The notes under the pieces: generated by a model
What the model was told of the DNA's origin: nothing
What the model saw: only the letters and a program-made list of their open reading frames with translations
Database searches by the model: none
Shown here: in pieces, positions 7,292 to 16,280 of the stretch
Position numbering within the stretch: position 1 is the first letter of the stretch
Layout: each line of letters opens with the position of its first letter
Made by a program: the position numbers and the translations under genes
Assembly (NCBI GenBank): GCA_910588855.1
Contig: CAJUSR010000039.1
Span: forward strand, 1 to 29,479
Reading direction: 5' to 3'
Origin: an uncultured Kineothrix sp.
GTDB taxonomy: Bacteria; Bacillota; Clostridia; Lachnospirales; Lachnospiraceae
DNA length: 29,479 nt

Positions 7292-8626
7292 ATGAAAAAA
7301 GCAGTAGCATTTGTGATGGCAATGGCAACGACAATATCTTTGCTGGCAGGATGCGGTTCACAAGGAGGCAGTACGGAAAGTGGAAGTGCGTCCGGTGAAA
7401 AAGTAACGATTACGATTTACCAAAGCAAGATTGAGGCTAACGAGGGGTATAAGAAAGCAATTGAGACATATCAGACGCTTCACCCGGAAGTAACGATTAA
7501 TCTTGAAGCGGTAACGGGCAATGACTTTTCGGCTTCCCTGAAGGCGAAAATGCAGTCAGATCCGCCAACGATTTTTTCCGTAGGGGGATTCCAGGACTTA
7601 AAGGACTATAGCGATATTTTGGAAGACTTGTCGGATCAGCCGATTTTAGAACATGCGCTTCCAGGCACAACGGATATGTTCACTATGGAGGACGGAAGGG
7701 TGCTGGCCATTCCGCTTTATATGGAAGGGTACGGTTTTGTAGTAAATAGGCAGATGTTTGAGGATGCCGGTGTTGATTTCGACAGCATGATGACATATGA
7801 AGGAATGAAAGCTGGCTTCGATACATTGAAAGCAAAGATTGATTCGGGGGAAATGAAGGAAAAATATCCGATACTGGAAGCCGTAATGGAATATCCGACC
7901 AAAGAACTCTGGATTGCAGGAGACCATGATGTGAACGTAGCTTTGACCCATGATTTTTCATCGGCAAAAGAAGCTTATGATGCGGATACGCTTCCCGGAA
8001 CAGGGTTTGAAGACTATAAGACTATGGTGGATTTCCAGGCAAGCTATACAACCAATGCAGACAATACGGCAAATCTAAATTCAGTGGATTATACCACTTC
8101 TTTGGAAGGTGGATTGGCAATCGAGCGCGTGGCAGCAATCAAGCAGGGGAACTGGGTGGCTCCCGCAGTAGAAACTACGGATCCGGAAGTTCTTGCTAAA
8201 TTGGATATGCTTCCTTACTCCATATCCGGATATTCGGATGGAAAGTATTTTGTAGGCGTTTCCGGTTATTGGGCAATCTGTAACAAGGCCAGCGACGAAC
8301 AGAAAAAAGCTGCAAAGGAATTTATCAACTGGCTTTATACGGATCCGGAAGGACAGAAAATTGTAGTGGAAAACTGTAAATTTATCCCTCCTTATGATAA
8401 TTTCGGCGATTTGAAAGCAACCGATCCTTTGGCACAGAGAATCATGGATGCAAACAGTGCAGGAAGCACTATGGACGGCTGGGTATACAGCGGCGCTCCC
8501 AATACTTGGGGCCAGCAGGCAGCAGGCGTAATGGTTCAGAAATATCTGGCTGGTGAGGCAACATGGGAAGAGGTGACTCAGAGCAGCATCGAACAGTGGG
8601 CAAGCATGCGTACATCGCAAAAATAG
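7292..8626 (+). CDS. Sugar ABC transporter solute-binding lipoprotein
   Basis: A 444-residue family 1 extracellular solute-binding protein (CUT1 type). It has a lipoprotein signal with LLAGC, the acylated Cys at position 21, followed by a Gly/Ser-rich linker, so it should be anchored outside the membrane. The mature part has typical family features: VTITIYQSK at the start, DPPTIFSVGG, VLAIPLYMEGYGFVVNR, the phenylalanine/tyrosine-rich ligand region, and GQQAAGVMVQKYLAGE near the end. AAAGGAGG lies close to ATG 7292. It is the first gene of the operon that includes two permeases and a GH13 enzyme, so the ligand is probably a short alpha-glucoside. Its promoter carries two operators. Confidence 0.93.
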   Translation: MKKAVAFVMAMATTISLLAGCGSQGGSTESGSASGEKVTITIYQSKIEANEGYKKAIETYQTLHPEVTINLEAVTGNDFSASLKAKMQSDPPTIFSVGGFQDLKDYSDILEDLSDQPILEHALPGTTDMFTMEDGRVLAIPLYMEGYGFVVNRQMFEDAGVDFDSMMTYEGMKAGFDTLKAKIDSGEMKEKYPILEAVMEYPTKELWIAGDHDVNVALTHDFSSAKEAYDADTLPGTGFEDYKTMVDFQASYTTNADNTANLNSVDYTTSLEGGLAIERVAAIKQGNWVAPAVETTDPEVLAKLDMLPYSISGYSDGKYFVGVSGYWAICNKASDEQKKAAKEFINWLYTDPEGQKIVVENCKFIPPYDNFGDLKATDPLAQRIMDANSAGSTMDGWVYSGAPNTWGQQAAGVMVQKYLAGEATWEEVTQSSIEQWASMRTSQK

Positions 8627-8647
8627 TGATAAGGATGGTGATATGGC

Positions 8648-9517
8648 ATGAAAAAAAGTAAATGGAGATTTTGGTTGTTTTTGCTGCCGGCATTAATTTC
8701 TTTTGCAGTTGTAGTGTTAATACCTATGCTGATAGGCTTTTTCTATGCCTTCACGGACTGGAACGGCATTGTAGGGAGCGGGATAAATTTTGTAGGTGTC
8801 CAGAACTTTATAGATATTTTTACAAGAGATAACTCGTTCCTGCATGCATTCGGATTTACGGCATCATTTTCCATATGCGCGGTGGCTTTGGTGAATCTGG
8901 TAGGGTTTTTGCTGGCTTTGCTTGTTACGCAGCAGTTTAAGGGAGCCACTTTACTGAGAGGAATCTTTTTTATGCCGAATCTGATTGGCGGTTTGCTGCT
9001 TGGTTTTACATGGCAGTTTATATTTGTATCCATTTTTGAAGCATTATCCAAATCCACCGGCTGGTCATTCCTAAGCGGCTGGCTTTCTAACCCGGAGACG
9101 GGGTTTATCGGATTGCTTATCTTGACGGTATGGCAGCTTTCGGGATATATGATGATTGTCTATATCGCACAGATTCAGCAGATTCCGGAGTCGGTAAAAG
9201 AGGCGGCGCGGATTGACGGCGCCAACGGATGGGAAATGTTAAAAGGGATTATTCTTCCGTTGATGATGCCGGCATTTACAATTGGATTGTTTTTATCCAT
9301 ATCCAATTCGTTCAAGATGTTTGACCAGAACCTGGCATTGACTCAGGGCGGGCCTTACAAATCTACGGAGATGTTGGCGTTGAATATTTATAATTCGGCA
9401 TTTGGAGCCAATGAATTTGGCTTTGCCCAGGCAAAAGCTATCGTATTTATGATTCTGGTGGCGGGTATAGGTGTAACACAGCTTATTATAACGAAAAAGA
9501 AGGAGGTGGAAATGTAA
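8648..9517 (+). CDS. Sugar ABC permease, MalF/UgpA type
   Basis: A 289-residue integral membrane protein with about six transmembrane segments. The first is FWLFLLPALISFAVVVLIP. The cytoplasmic EAA loop reads EAARIDGANGWEMLKGIILP and docks with the ATPase. The GGPYKST motif before the last helices is typical of CUT1 MalF-like permeases. It starts 21 bp after the binding protein. Its stop overlaps the next start in a TAATG junction, which points to translational coupling and a 1:1 permease heterodimer. Confidence 0.93.
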   Translation: MKKSKWRFWLFLLPALISFAVVVLIPMLIGFFYAFTDWNGIVGSGINFVGVQNFIDIFTRDNSFLHAFGFTASFSICAVALVNLVGFLLALLVTQQFKGATLLRGIFFMPNLIGGLLLGFTWQFIFVSIFEALSKSTGWSFLSGWLSNPETGFIGLLILTVWQLSGYMMIVYIAQIQQIPESVKEAARIDGANGWEMLKGIILPLMMPAFTIGLFLSISNSFKMFDQNLALTQGGPYKSTEMLALNIYNSAFGANEFGFAQAKAIVFMILVAGIGVTQLIITKKKEVEM

Positions 9518-10365
9518 TGAAGACGGCAACGAAAAGAAAGAGCGGAAAGCAGACACGGAAAATAGTGTATACTTTGACCGGGGTTTTTCTGGGATGCCTG
9601 TTCCTGTTTCCGATTTATATCCTTGTATTGAACTCTTTTAAAAATACCAAGGGGATTTTTACGGATGTGATTGGGTTCCCTGATGCGGCTACGTTTACAA
9701 GCCAAAATTACCCGAATGCTTTTGAAGCGTTGGATTACATACGGTCTTTCGGCAATTCCCTCTGGATTACGGTAATAAGTACGTTGTTAATTCTTTTGAT
9801 TTCGTCGATGGCTGCGTGGGTGCTGGTGAGATATAAAACAAAAGCGAGCAAATTTATATTCCTTCTTTTTGCAGCGGCCATGTTGATACCATTCCAATGC
9901 GTTATGCTTCCTTTAGTAGGATTTGCCAGCAGGATTCATCTTATGAATCCTGCCGGGCTGGTCTTTATGTATATGGGCTTTGGAACGAGTATGGCGATTG
10001 TAATGTTTCATGGTTTCATCAAAAATATTCCGGAAGAACTGGAAGAGGCGGCCACCATTGACGGCTGCAACAGTGTACAGCTTTTCTTTATCATTGTAAT
10101 TCCACTGATGCGGACAATATTGGTTACGGTAGCCGTGCTGAATGTTATGTGGATATGGAACGATTATCTGCTCCCTTCCCTGATTATCAATAAGGTGGGA
10201 TGGCAGACGCTGCCGTTAAAGACATACCTGTTTTTCGGACAGTTTGCAAAGCGGTGGGATTTGGCTTCGTCTGGTTTGATTATGTGTATGATTCCGATTG
10301 TTATCTTTTATCTATTCTGCCAGAAATACATTGTAAAAGGAATTACGGATGGAGCTATCAAGTAA
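9517..10365 (+). CDS. Sugar ABC permease, MalG/UgpE type
   Basis: A 282-residue integral membrane protein with about six transmembrane segments. It has a MalG-type N-terminus (LFPIYILVLNSFKN), the helix region MLPLVGFA, and the EAA loop EEAATIDGCNSVQLFFIIVIP. The C-terminus ends KGITDGAIK, very typical of the MalG-like subunit (KG-[IL]-T-x-GA-[VI]-K). The operon has no ATPase gene. In Bacillota such CUT1 transporters usually share a MsmK-type ATPase encoded elsewhere, and I infer the same here. Confidence 0.93.
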   Translation: MKTATKRKSGKQTRKIVYTLTGVFLGCLFLFPIYILVLNSFKNTKGIFTDVIGFPDAATFTSQNYPNAFEALDYIRSFGNSLWITVISTLLILLISSMAAWVLVRYKTKASKFIFLLFAAAMLIPFQCVMLPLVGFASRIHLMNPAGLVFMYMGFGTSMAIVMFHGFIKNIPEELEEAATIDGCNSVQLFFIIVIPLMRTILVTVAVLNVMWIWNDYLLPSLIINKVGWQTLPLKTYLFFGQFAKRWDLASSGLIMCMIPIVIFYLFCQKYIVKGITDGAIK

Positions 10366-10383
10366 AAGGAAGGAAAAGGCAAG

Positions 10384-12069
10384 ATGACAGGGAAAGTGCA
10401 ATGGTGGAAGAATGCGGTGGTATATCAGGTTTATCTCAGGAGCTTTCAGGATAGCGACGGGGATGGGATTGGTGATCTGAAGGGAATCGAGGAAAGGCTT
10501 CCCTATTTGCAAGAATTGGGGATTGATGTAATCTGGATCAGCCCCATGTTCCAATCTCCCATGGATGATAACGGATATGATATTTCAGACTATTATAAGG
10601 TGGATCCCATATTCGGAACAAATGAGGATATGTACAGGCTGATTGCGGAAGCCGGAAAACGGGGGATTAAGATTATTCTGGATTTGGTAGTAAATCATTG
10701 TTCGGATGAACATGAATGGTTCCAACGCGCTTGTGAAGATGAAAATAGTAAAGAGGCGGAGTATTTTTACTTTAAAAGGACAGCGGATGGCAAGGAACCT
10801 AATAACTGGCGTTCCAATTTCGGTGGGAGTGTATGGAGCCAGTTAGAGGATGGTAGATGGTATTACCATACTTTTTCACCGAAACAGCCGGACCTGAATT
10901 GGGAAAATCCTGTATTACGCAAGGAAATATACAAGATGGTCAATTGGTGGCTGGATAAAGGGATTGCCGGGTTCCGGATAGATGCGATTACTTTTATCAA
11001 AAAGGATTTGTCTTTTGCGTCGGTGGAAACGGAGGGCAAGAAGCGGTATCCGGTGGAAAATTTTGAGAATTACCCGGGGATAGGCGATTTCCTGACAGAG
11101 CTGAAAAGGGAAACTTTTGACCGGTATGACTGTTTTACCGTGGCGGAAGCACCGGGGGTAGAGCAGGATGATTTTTGTAAATACGCAGGCGAGGATGGCT
11201 TTTTCTCCATGATTTTTGACTTTTCGTGGGAAAGCATGGAGGGGGAAAAGGATAAGTCGTCTTTGGAAGCGGTGGAAAGGCTGAAAAAGAAATTATTCGA
11301 CAGCCAGCAGTTTGTAAATGGGCATGGATGGTGCGGTGTTTTTCTGGAGAATCATGACCAGGCCCGCTGCCTGAACCGGTATTTAGAAAAAAAGGACAGG
11401 AATTATTATAGCGCATCGGCATTGGCTACGTTTTATTTTTTCCTTCACGGAACTCCGTATATTTATCAGGGGCAGGAAATCGGTATGGAAAATACGGTGT
11501 GGAACAGCGTGGAGGAGCTGGCTGATACGAGGGCTAAGATTACCTGGAAAGAAAAACTGGAACAGGGAGAAGACGGCGAAAAACTTTTGAAGTATTTCAA
11601 TGATTGGGGGAGGGATAATGCCAGAACCCCTATGCAATGGAATGACGAGGAAAATGCAGGCTTCACTGTGGGGAATCCGTGGCTGAAAGTGCGGGATGAT
11701 TATAGGGAAGTGAATGTAAAGAAACAATGGGAAGAAGAAAATTCTTTGCTTTCCTATTATAAAAAGTTAATCAGGCTGCGCAAGGAAGAGGCTTTTGCAG
11801 GAATTATGCAAGAAGGGGGATTTATCCCGCTGCTGGAGAAGGAACAAGGGGTGATTGCTTATAAAAGGAACCATGAGGATAAAGCATTGATTGTACTTGT
11901 GAATCTGCAGAACAGGAAAGCAGCCCTGGAACCGGGACTGTGCAGGAAGGTTTTGGGAGATGCTTTCGGAAAGAAACCTTTGCTGGGGAATTACAGTGGG
12001 GTGGAGATAGAAGGCGGAAAGGTGATATTGCAGCCGTATCAGGCATTAGTGATTGCAGCAGGGATGTGA
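10384..12069 (+). CDS. GH13 alpha-glucosidase (oligo-1,6-glucosidase/maltase type)
   Basis: A 561-residue cytoplasmic enzyme with no signal peptide. It has the GH13 barrel regions in order: DLVVNH (100-105), GFRIDAI with nucleophile Asp200, TVAEAPG with acid/base Glu255, and ENHDQAR with Asp325. QPDLNW (169-174) and the start WWKNAVVYQVYLRSFQDSDGDGIGD fit subfamily 31, which includes oligo-1,6-glucosidases, dextran glucosidases and maltases. The residue after the nucleophile is Ala. From memory, Val at this place goes with alpha-1,6 activity and Ala or Thr with alpha-1,4, so maltose or malto-oligosaccharides are plausible. A C-terminal all-beta domain follows (about 480-561). AAGGAAGG precedes ATG 10384, 18 bp after the permease. 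It would hydrolyse the imported sugar to glucose. Confidence 0.92.
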   Translation: MTGKVQWWKNAVVYQVYLRSFQDSDGDGIGDLKGIEERLPYLQELGIDVIWISPMFQSPMDDNGYDISDYYKVDPIFGTNEDMYRLIAEAGKRGIKIILDLVVNHCSDEHEWFQRACEDENSKEAEYFYFKRTADGKEPNNWRSNFGGSVWSQLEDGRWYYHTFSPKQPDLNWENPVLRKEIYKMVNWWLDKGIAGFRIDAITFIKKDLSFASVETEGKKRYPVENFENYPGIGDFLTELKRETFDRYDCFTVAEAPGVEQDDFCKYAGEDGFFSMIFDFSWESMEGEKDKSSLEAVERLKKKLFDSQQFVNGHGWCGVFLENHDQARCLNRYLEKKDRNYYSASALATFYFFLHGTPYIYQGQEIGMENTVWNSVEELADTRAKITWKEKLEQGEDGEKLLKYFNDWGRDNARTPMQWNDEENAGFTVGNPWLKVRDDYREVNVKKQWEEENSLLSYYKKLIRLRKEEAFAGIMQEGGFIPLLEKEQGVIAYKRNHEDKALIVLVNLQNRKAALEPGLCRKVLGDAFGKKPLLGNYSGVEIEGGKVILQPYQALVIAAGM

Positions 12070-12099
12070 GGCATCTTTCTGATATGTGGTTTTAGAAGG

Positions 12100-12130
12100 G
12101 GCGGCAGCGCTTTAGGCTGCTGCCTTTTTT
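12100..12130 (+). terminator. Rho-independent terminator of the sugar operon
   Basis: GGCGGCAGC (12100-12108) pairs with GCTGCTGCC (12116-12124) with one wobble pair and is followed by six T. It lies 31 bp after the GH13 stop. Confidence 0.9.
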
Positions 12131-12240
12131 ACTTTATAGGAAATTCCTTCAGGGGATGTGTACTGCGGTGGAGTGTGGAAGGAATTCTTTCATAACTGTA
12201 AGATTTGAGAAAGAATCTGGAAAGAATAGTTGGGTATATT
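12131..12240 (+). other. Structured gap between two terminators
   Basis: There is no open frame of note. AAATTCCTTC (12141) can pair with GAAGGAATTC (12178), and AGATT (12201) with AATCT (12214), so an RNA crossing this interval would fold before reaching the second terminator at 12241. It could be a small RNA or a leader, or simply the spacer of a tandem terminator. I see no clear promoter. Confidence 0.3.
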
Positions 12241-12269
12241 GGTGTATGTAAAAAACATGCACCTTTTTT
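12241..12269 (+). terminator. Second, orphan terminator
   Basis: GGTGTATGT (12241-12249) pairs with ACATGCACC (12255-12263), one wobble pair, over a loop of five A, followed by six T. The nearest upstream gene already has its own terminator 110 bp earlier. The hairpin precedes the ABC transporter genes by 260 bp. Confidence 0.75.
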
Positions 12270-12323
12270 GTATTTTGAGAAATTGTTCCCCAATCCCCAA
12301 TGGTATTAAAATCCCTCGGGAGG

Positions 12324-12474
12324 ATGGGCACTGTGTGCGAAGGGAAAAGCTTGTTAGAATGATGTGCGTTATGTGCGAGGGAAAAGGGCGTTAGGAAAAT
12401 GCGCACTGGACGTGAAAGGAAAAAGCTGTTAGGGGAATGCGCACTGTGCATGAAAGGAAAAAGGCTGTTAGCGT
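12324..12474 (+). repeat. 38-bp tandem repeat, four degenerate copies
   Basis: Copies begin at 12324, 12362, 12399 and 12437. Each has ATGNGCRCTG-like sequence, then a purine-rich GAAAGGAAAAAG-like core and a GTTAG end. The last copy ends about 50 bp before the ATPase start. Each purine core resembles a Shine-Dalgarno site. Confidence 0.75.
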
Positions 12475-12526
12475 GGCTATATTTTGGCGCGAATATGGAT
12501 GGCATGAAAGAAAGGAAGGGATTTCT

Positions 12527-13231
12527 ATGGAAATATTAAGAACAAAGGATTTAAAAAAATATTACGGAAACGGCGATACGGTGGTAAAGGCATTGGACGG
12601 TGTGGATTTTTCGGTTGAGAATGGGGAGTTTGTAGCGATTGTAGGAACTTCTGGCAGCGGAAAATCTACGCTTTTGCATATGATTGGAGGTTTGGATAGG
12701 CCAACGGCGGGATATGTGGAAGTGGCAGGGAAGGATATCTTTTCCCTGAAAGACGATGCCCTTACTATCTTCAGACGAAGGAAAATAGGGTTTATTTTCC
12801 AAAGCTTTAACCTTGTTCCGGTATTGAACGTTTATGAAAATATTGCCTTGCCGGTGGAACTGGACGGGAAGCAGGTGGATGAAAGCTATATGGAACAGAT
12901 TATCCATACGCTTGGGCTGGAAGAGAGGGTAGATAGCCGGCCGAACCAGCTTTCCGGCGGACAGCAGCAGAGGGTGGCGATTGCCCGGGCGTTGGCTTCC
13001 AAACCAGCCATTATATTGGCAGATGAGCCCACCGGGAATTTAGATAGCAAGACGAGCCAGGATGTAATGGGGTTTCTAAAAGTCACCAGCGAAAAATTCA
13101 AGCAGACAATTGTGATGATAACCCATAACGAAGAAATTGCCCAGATGGCAGACCGGATTATCCGGATTGAGGATGGGAAAATTGCAGGAAGAGATGGAAA
13201 GTGGGAACCGGCAGATAGAAACAATAAATAA
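12527..13231 (+). CDS. LolD/MacB-type ABC transporter ATPase
   Basis: A 234-residue cytoplasmic ATPase. It has Walker A GTSGSGKS, the Q-loop FIFQSFNLVPVLNVYEN, signature LSGGQQQR, Walker B IILADEPTGNLDS and the switch His in MITHNEE. The FQSFNLVP and DEPTGNLDS wording is characteristic of the LolD/MacB/BceA group that pairs with FtsX-type permeases. ATG 12527 (MEILRTKDLKKYY) follows AAGGAAGGG; the frame is open further up, through the 38-bp repeats, to ATG 12437, but that start lacks a good site. It is followed by the permease gene 41 bp later. The role is probably export or removal of a peptide or antibiotic, or an effect on envelope lipids. Confidence 0.93.
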   Translation: MEILRTKDLKKYYGNGDTVVKALDGVDFSVENGEFVAIVGTSGSGKSTLLHMIGGLDRPTAGYVEVAGKDIFSLKDDALTIFRRRKIGFIFQSFNLVPVLNVYENIALPVELDGKQVDESYMEQIIHTLGLEERVDSRPNQLSGGQQQRVAIARALASKPAIILADEPTGNLDSKTSQDVMGFLKVTSEKFKQTIVMITHNEEIAQMADRIIRIEDGKIAGRDGKWEPADRNNK

Positions 13232-13272
13232 TTGTCTGGCAGCAGTGGAAGAAAAGGAGCTGATGTAACGTT

Positions 13273-15924
13273 ATGTTTAAAGTGAAAAATAAAAAGGTTA
13301 TCCGGCGGATTGCCGACAAAAGCTTTGTGGCCAATCGGACGAGGAATATTATTGCAGTTATTGCGATTGCCCTAACTTCGGTTTTATTTACGGCACTGTT
13401 TACAACCGGAAGCGGTGTGATGGAGAACTTCCAACGCCAGACCATGCGTCAGGCAGGCGGTGACGGTATGGGGGTATTGAAATATATCACGGATGAAGAA
13501 TATGAGAAAATGAAAGACCATGAATTAATTGAAGAGATTTCCTATAACCGTTTATTATGCGATGCGGTAGAGAACGAGGAATTGCTCAAGCGGCATGGAG
13601 AACTTTACTATATGGATGACGTGGGGATGAAACTTGGTTTTTGCGAGCCGGAAGAGGGGCATAAACCGGAGGCGGAAAATGAAATTATAATGGATACAAA
13701 GACTATCCGGATGCTTGGCATAGAGCAAAAAGTAGGGGAAAAGGTTACATTGGATTTGTTTGTCCACGGGAAGAGTGTGAGCCGGGATTTTGTGCTTTCC
13801 GGCTGGTGGGAGGCAGACCCTGTCTTTAATGTGTCCATAATGGTAACTTCAAGGGCTTATGTAGATGCGCATATTGATGAGCTTTATAACAGCTATAAAG
13901 AAAATTATGAGTTGACAGGGGTAATTAACAGCTACCTTATGTTCCGTAATTCCTTGAATCTGGATAAAAAACTAGAGCGTGTGATTGTGGAAAGCGGTTT
14001 TTCTATGGATGAAAATGACGATAATTTTATAGGAAGTAATGTAAATTGGTCGTATATTGCGGCTAATTTCAGTATGGATTTTAATACAATAGTGGGGATT
14101 GGGGCCGCGCTTCTTCTTATTATATTGACGGGATATTTAATTATTTATAATATTTTCCAGATTTCCGTAGTAAGGGATATTCGGTTTTACGGTTTATTAA
14201 AGACGATAGGAACGACAGGGAAACAAATTAAAAAGCTGATACGCAGACAGGCATTACTGTTGGCATGTATTGGTATTCCCATCGGATTGATTGCCGGATA
14301 CCTGATTGGCTGCGGGTTGGTGCCTGTCATCACAAAATCTATTTTGATAGATGGCGAAGCCTATGTGGCATCAACCTCGGCAAACCCATTGATTTTTATA
14401 GGGAGTGCAATCTTTTCTTTCCTTACGGTAGGGATTAGTACGGAAAAACCAGGGAAAATAGCGGCAAGGGTATCGCCGGTAGAAGCGGTACGCTTTACGG
14501 AAGGGAACGGAGGAAGAAGAGTCAGGTTGAAAAAGGGAAGGACGGATGCTGCCGCAAATAAAAAGGAAGGAAAGCCGGAAGGGCATAGGGCAGTGAAAGG
14601 GGAAAATAGGACCGGCGGGAAAAAACGGATATTTTTCCGCTCCAAGATGTCTTCTATGGCGGCGGCAAATCTTGGAAGGGATAAAAAACGGACGTTGCTT
14701 GTCGTCTTATCTATGGCCCTTAGCCTTGTGCTATTCAATACTATTTATACATTCAGCATTGGTTTCGATATGGACAAATATCTTTCTAAATTTTTGGAGA
14801 GCGATTTTCTGGTTGCGCATTCTGCTTATTTTAACTACAGGTATTCCGGCATTGAGGAATCCATTCCGGAAAGTATGATAGAAGATATTTTGAAGAACCC
14901 TGCGGTAGAGGAAAACGGCAGGATATACAGTAATATCAGGGATACGGAATTTTTTACGGCAGAGCCGGGAACGAAGGAGGATGTGCGATATCAGGGGAAC
15001 AGGCTGTCGGATGGAACGATGGGCTGCGTTGTCTACGGTATGGAAGATTTTCCGTTTGAAAATCTGGAAGTGATTGAAGGTGAGATTGATATGGAAAAGC
15101 TGAAAACCGGAAAGTATATATTGGAGGGTATTACCTGTGACGATGACGGGAACCCGTATTGGGAAACTTCCCATTATGATATTGGCGACAAGGTTATCCT
15201 TCACAACTATAAGGGAATTTCCGATGTGCGGAATGAGAATGAATATATGACTTATGAGTATGAAGTGATGGCAAAGGTGAAAGTGGGATATTATACCAGC
15301 TCCTGTAGGGTTACTTTCGATTATACGTTCTACCTTCCGGCAGAAGCCTATGTGCAGATGACAGCGCGGCCGGGGATTATGAGTTTTATATATAATGTAA
15401 AAGATGGGGCGGAGAAAGAAATGGAAACCTTCCTGAAAAGCTATACGGAGAATGAGGAGCCGCTCATGAACTATAGTTCAAAGGAAACCAGCCTGGCAGA
15501 ATTTGAAGGATTGAGGAATATGATACTTTTAATAGGGAGTTCGCTTAGCTTTATTATTGGGCTGGTCGGCATACTGAACTTTATCAATTCCATGCTGACG
15601 AGCATTATCGCAAGACGCAGGGAATTTGCGGTACTGCAGTCTATCGGTATGACGTCAGGGCAGCTTAGGAGGATGCTGGTGACAGAAGGGCTTCTCTATA
15701 CGGCGGCTGCAAGTGCGGCAGCCCTCGTCCTTGGAAGCGTGATGTCCTTTCTGGTTGCAGGGCAGATGCTCTCCAATTTGTGGTTTTATAGCTATCGTTT
15801 TACTTTACTGCCGCTTGCGATAATTATTCCGGTTTTATTCATTTTAGGCATAACGATACCCGGAGCAATGTTAAAATCGGTAGAGAGGCAAAGCGTTGTG
15901 GAACGTATCAGAGAAGACGGCTGA
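13273..15924 (+). CDS. FtsX-type ABC transporter permease
   Basis: An 883-residue membrane protein. An N-terminal transmembrane helix (NIIAVIAIALTSVLFTALF) is followed by an extracytoplasmic MacB-like region, a first FtsX domain with three helices (about 275-400, ending EKPGKIAARVSPVEAVR), a basic cytoplasmic linker, a second N-terminal-type helix (LLVVLSMALSLVLFNTIYTF), a large extracytoplasmic domain (about 515-735) and a second FtsX domain (VGILNFINSMLTSIIARRREFAVLQSIGMT). The last helix ends ERIREDG. The duplicated layout in one chain is the common clostridial permease that works with a single ATPase. The ligand is unknown. I suspect the regulator/kinase pair at 3643-5323 is its regulator. 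Confidence 0.9.
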   Translation: MFKVKNKKVIRRIADKSFVANRTRNIIAVIAIALTSVLFTALFTTGSGVMENFQRQTMRQAGGDGMGVLKYITDEEYEKMKDHELIEEISYNRLLCDAVENEELLKRHGELYYMDDVGMKLGFCEPEEGHKPEAENEIIMDTKTIRMLGIEQKVGEKVTLDLFVHGKSVSRDFVLSGWWEADPVFNVSIMVTSRAYVDAHIDELYNSYKENYELTGVINSYLMFRNSLNLDKKLERVIVESGFSMDENDDNFIGSNVNWSYIAANFSMDFNTIVGIGAALLLIILTGYLIIYNIFQISVVRDIRFYGLLKTIGTTGKQIKKLIRRQALLLACIGIPIGLIAGYLIGCGLVPVITKSILIDGEAYVASTSANPLIFIGSAIFSFLTVGISTEKPGKIAARVSPVEAVRFTEGNGGRRVRLKKGRTDAAANKKEGKPEGHRAVKGENRTGGKKRIFFRSKMSSMAAANLGRDKKRTLLVVLSMALSLVLFNTIYTFSIGFDMDKYLSKFLESDFLVAHSAYFNYRYSGIEESIPESMIEDILKNPAVEENGRIYSNIRDTEFFTAEPGTKEDVRYQGNRLSDGTMGCVVYGMEDFPFENLEVIEGEIDMEKLKTGKYILEGITCDDDGNPYWETSHYDIGDKVILHNYKGISDVRNENEYMTYEYEVMAKVKVGYYTSSCRVTFDYTFYLPAEAYVQMTARPGIMSFIYNVKDGAEKEMETFLKSYTENEEPLMNYSSKETSLAEFEGLRNMILLIGSSLSFIIGLVGILNFINSMLTSIIARRREFAVLQSIGMTSGQLRRMLVTEGLLYTAAASAAALVLGSVMSFLVAGQMLSNLWFYSYRFTLLPLAIIIPVLFILGITIPGAMLKSVERQSVVERIREDG

Positions 15925-15975
15925 CGTGGAGTATAATTGTCGCTGGTAATATTAGTTAGTCGCAAAATTAATTAT

Positions 15976-16012
15976 AAAAAAACGCTGAAGTCTCACGACC
16001 TTGGCGTTTTTT
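15976..16012 (+). terminator. Terminator of the FtsX-type transporter operon
   Basis: AAAAAACGC (from 15976) pairs with GCGTTTTTT (to 16012), with a partly paired inner stem (AAG with CTT). It lies about 50 bp after the permease stop. Confidence 0.7.
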
Positions 16013-16044
16013 CTATTTAGGAAGTTTTTTTATACCCCCTTTTC

Positions 16045-16146
16045 TTTATTAAATAAATTCGGGTGCCCAAAAGGCTGTCCGGAAGTGCCGCTTGGCAGAT
16101 GGCACTTCCGGACAGACCTTTTGCCACCCGAATCTTATTAAATAGG
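16045..16146. repeat. MITE-like long imperfect palindrome
   Basis: Two arms of about 45 bp (16045-16089 and 16101-16146) form an inverted repeat around an 11-bp loop. They share ATTCGGGTG, CAAAAGG and CTGTCCGGAAGTGCC, with a few mismatches and one-base gaps. AT-rich TTATTAAATA-like ends close the arms. No coding sequence is inside. The right arm resembles that of the element at 29147-29220. It may be a non-autonomous mobile element or a bidirectional transcript-ending structure. Confidence 0.75.
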
Positions 16147-16167
16147 AAAAAAGTGCCGATATATAAA

Positions 16168-16216
16168 TATAGGATTTTGGTGCCAAAAAAGCCTGTCTGG
16201 GAACAGTGCCTGGCAT
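16168..16216 (+). repeat. Partial copy related to the 29-kb element
   Basis: TATAGGATTTTGG followed by CAAAAA, GC-TGTC and TGCC matches the left arm of the element at 29147 nearly base for base over about 30 bp. The right arm is weak here. It lies 22 bp after the palindrome at 16045-16146. Confidence 0.5.
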
Positions 16217-16280
16217 CCGAAGCAAGCATGGGAAATGATAAGTGAATAGGCAGCTCAAGGGAATCAGGGAGGATGACGGT

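Noticed and set aside
12324..12474. Regularly spaced repeats, considered as a CRISPR array
   Set aside because: The 38-bp units abut without unique spacers and are degenerate, and there are no cas genes.
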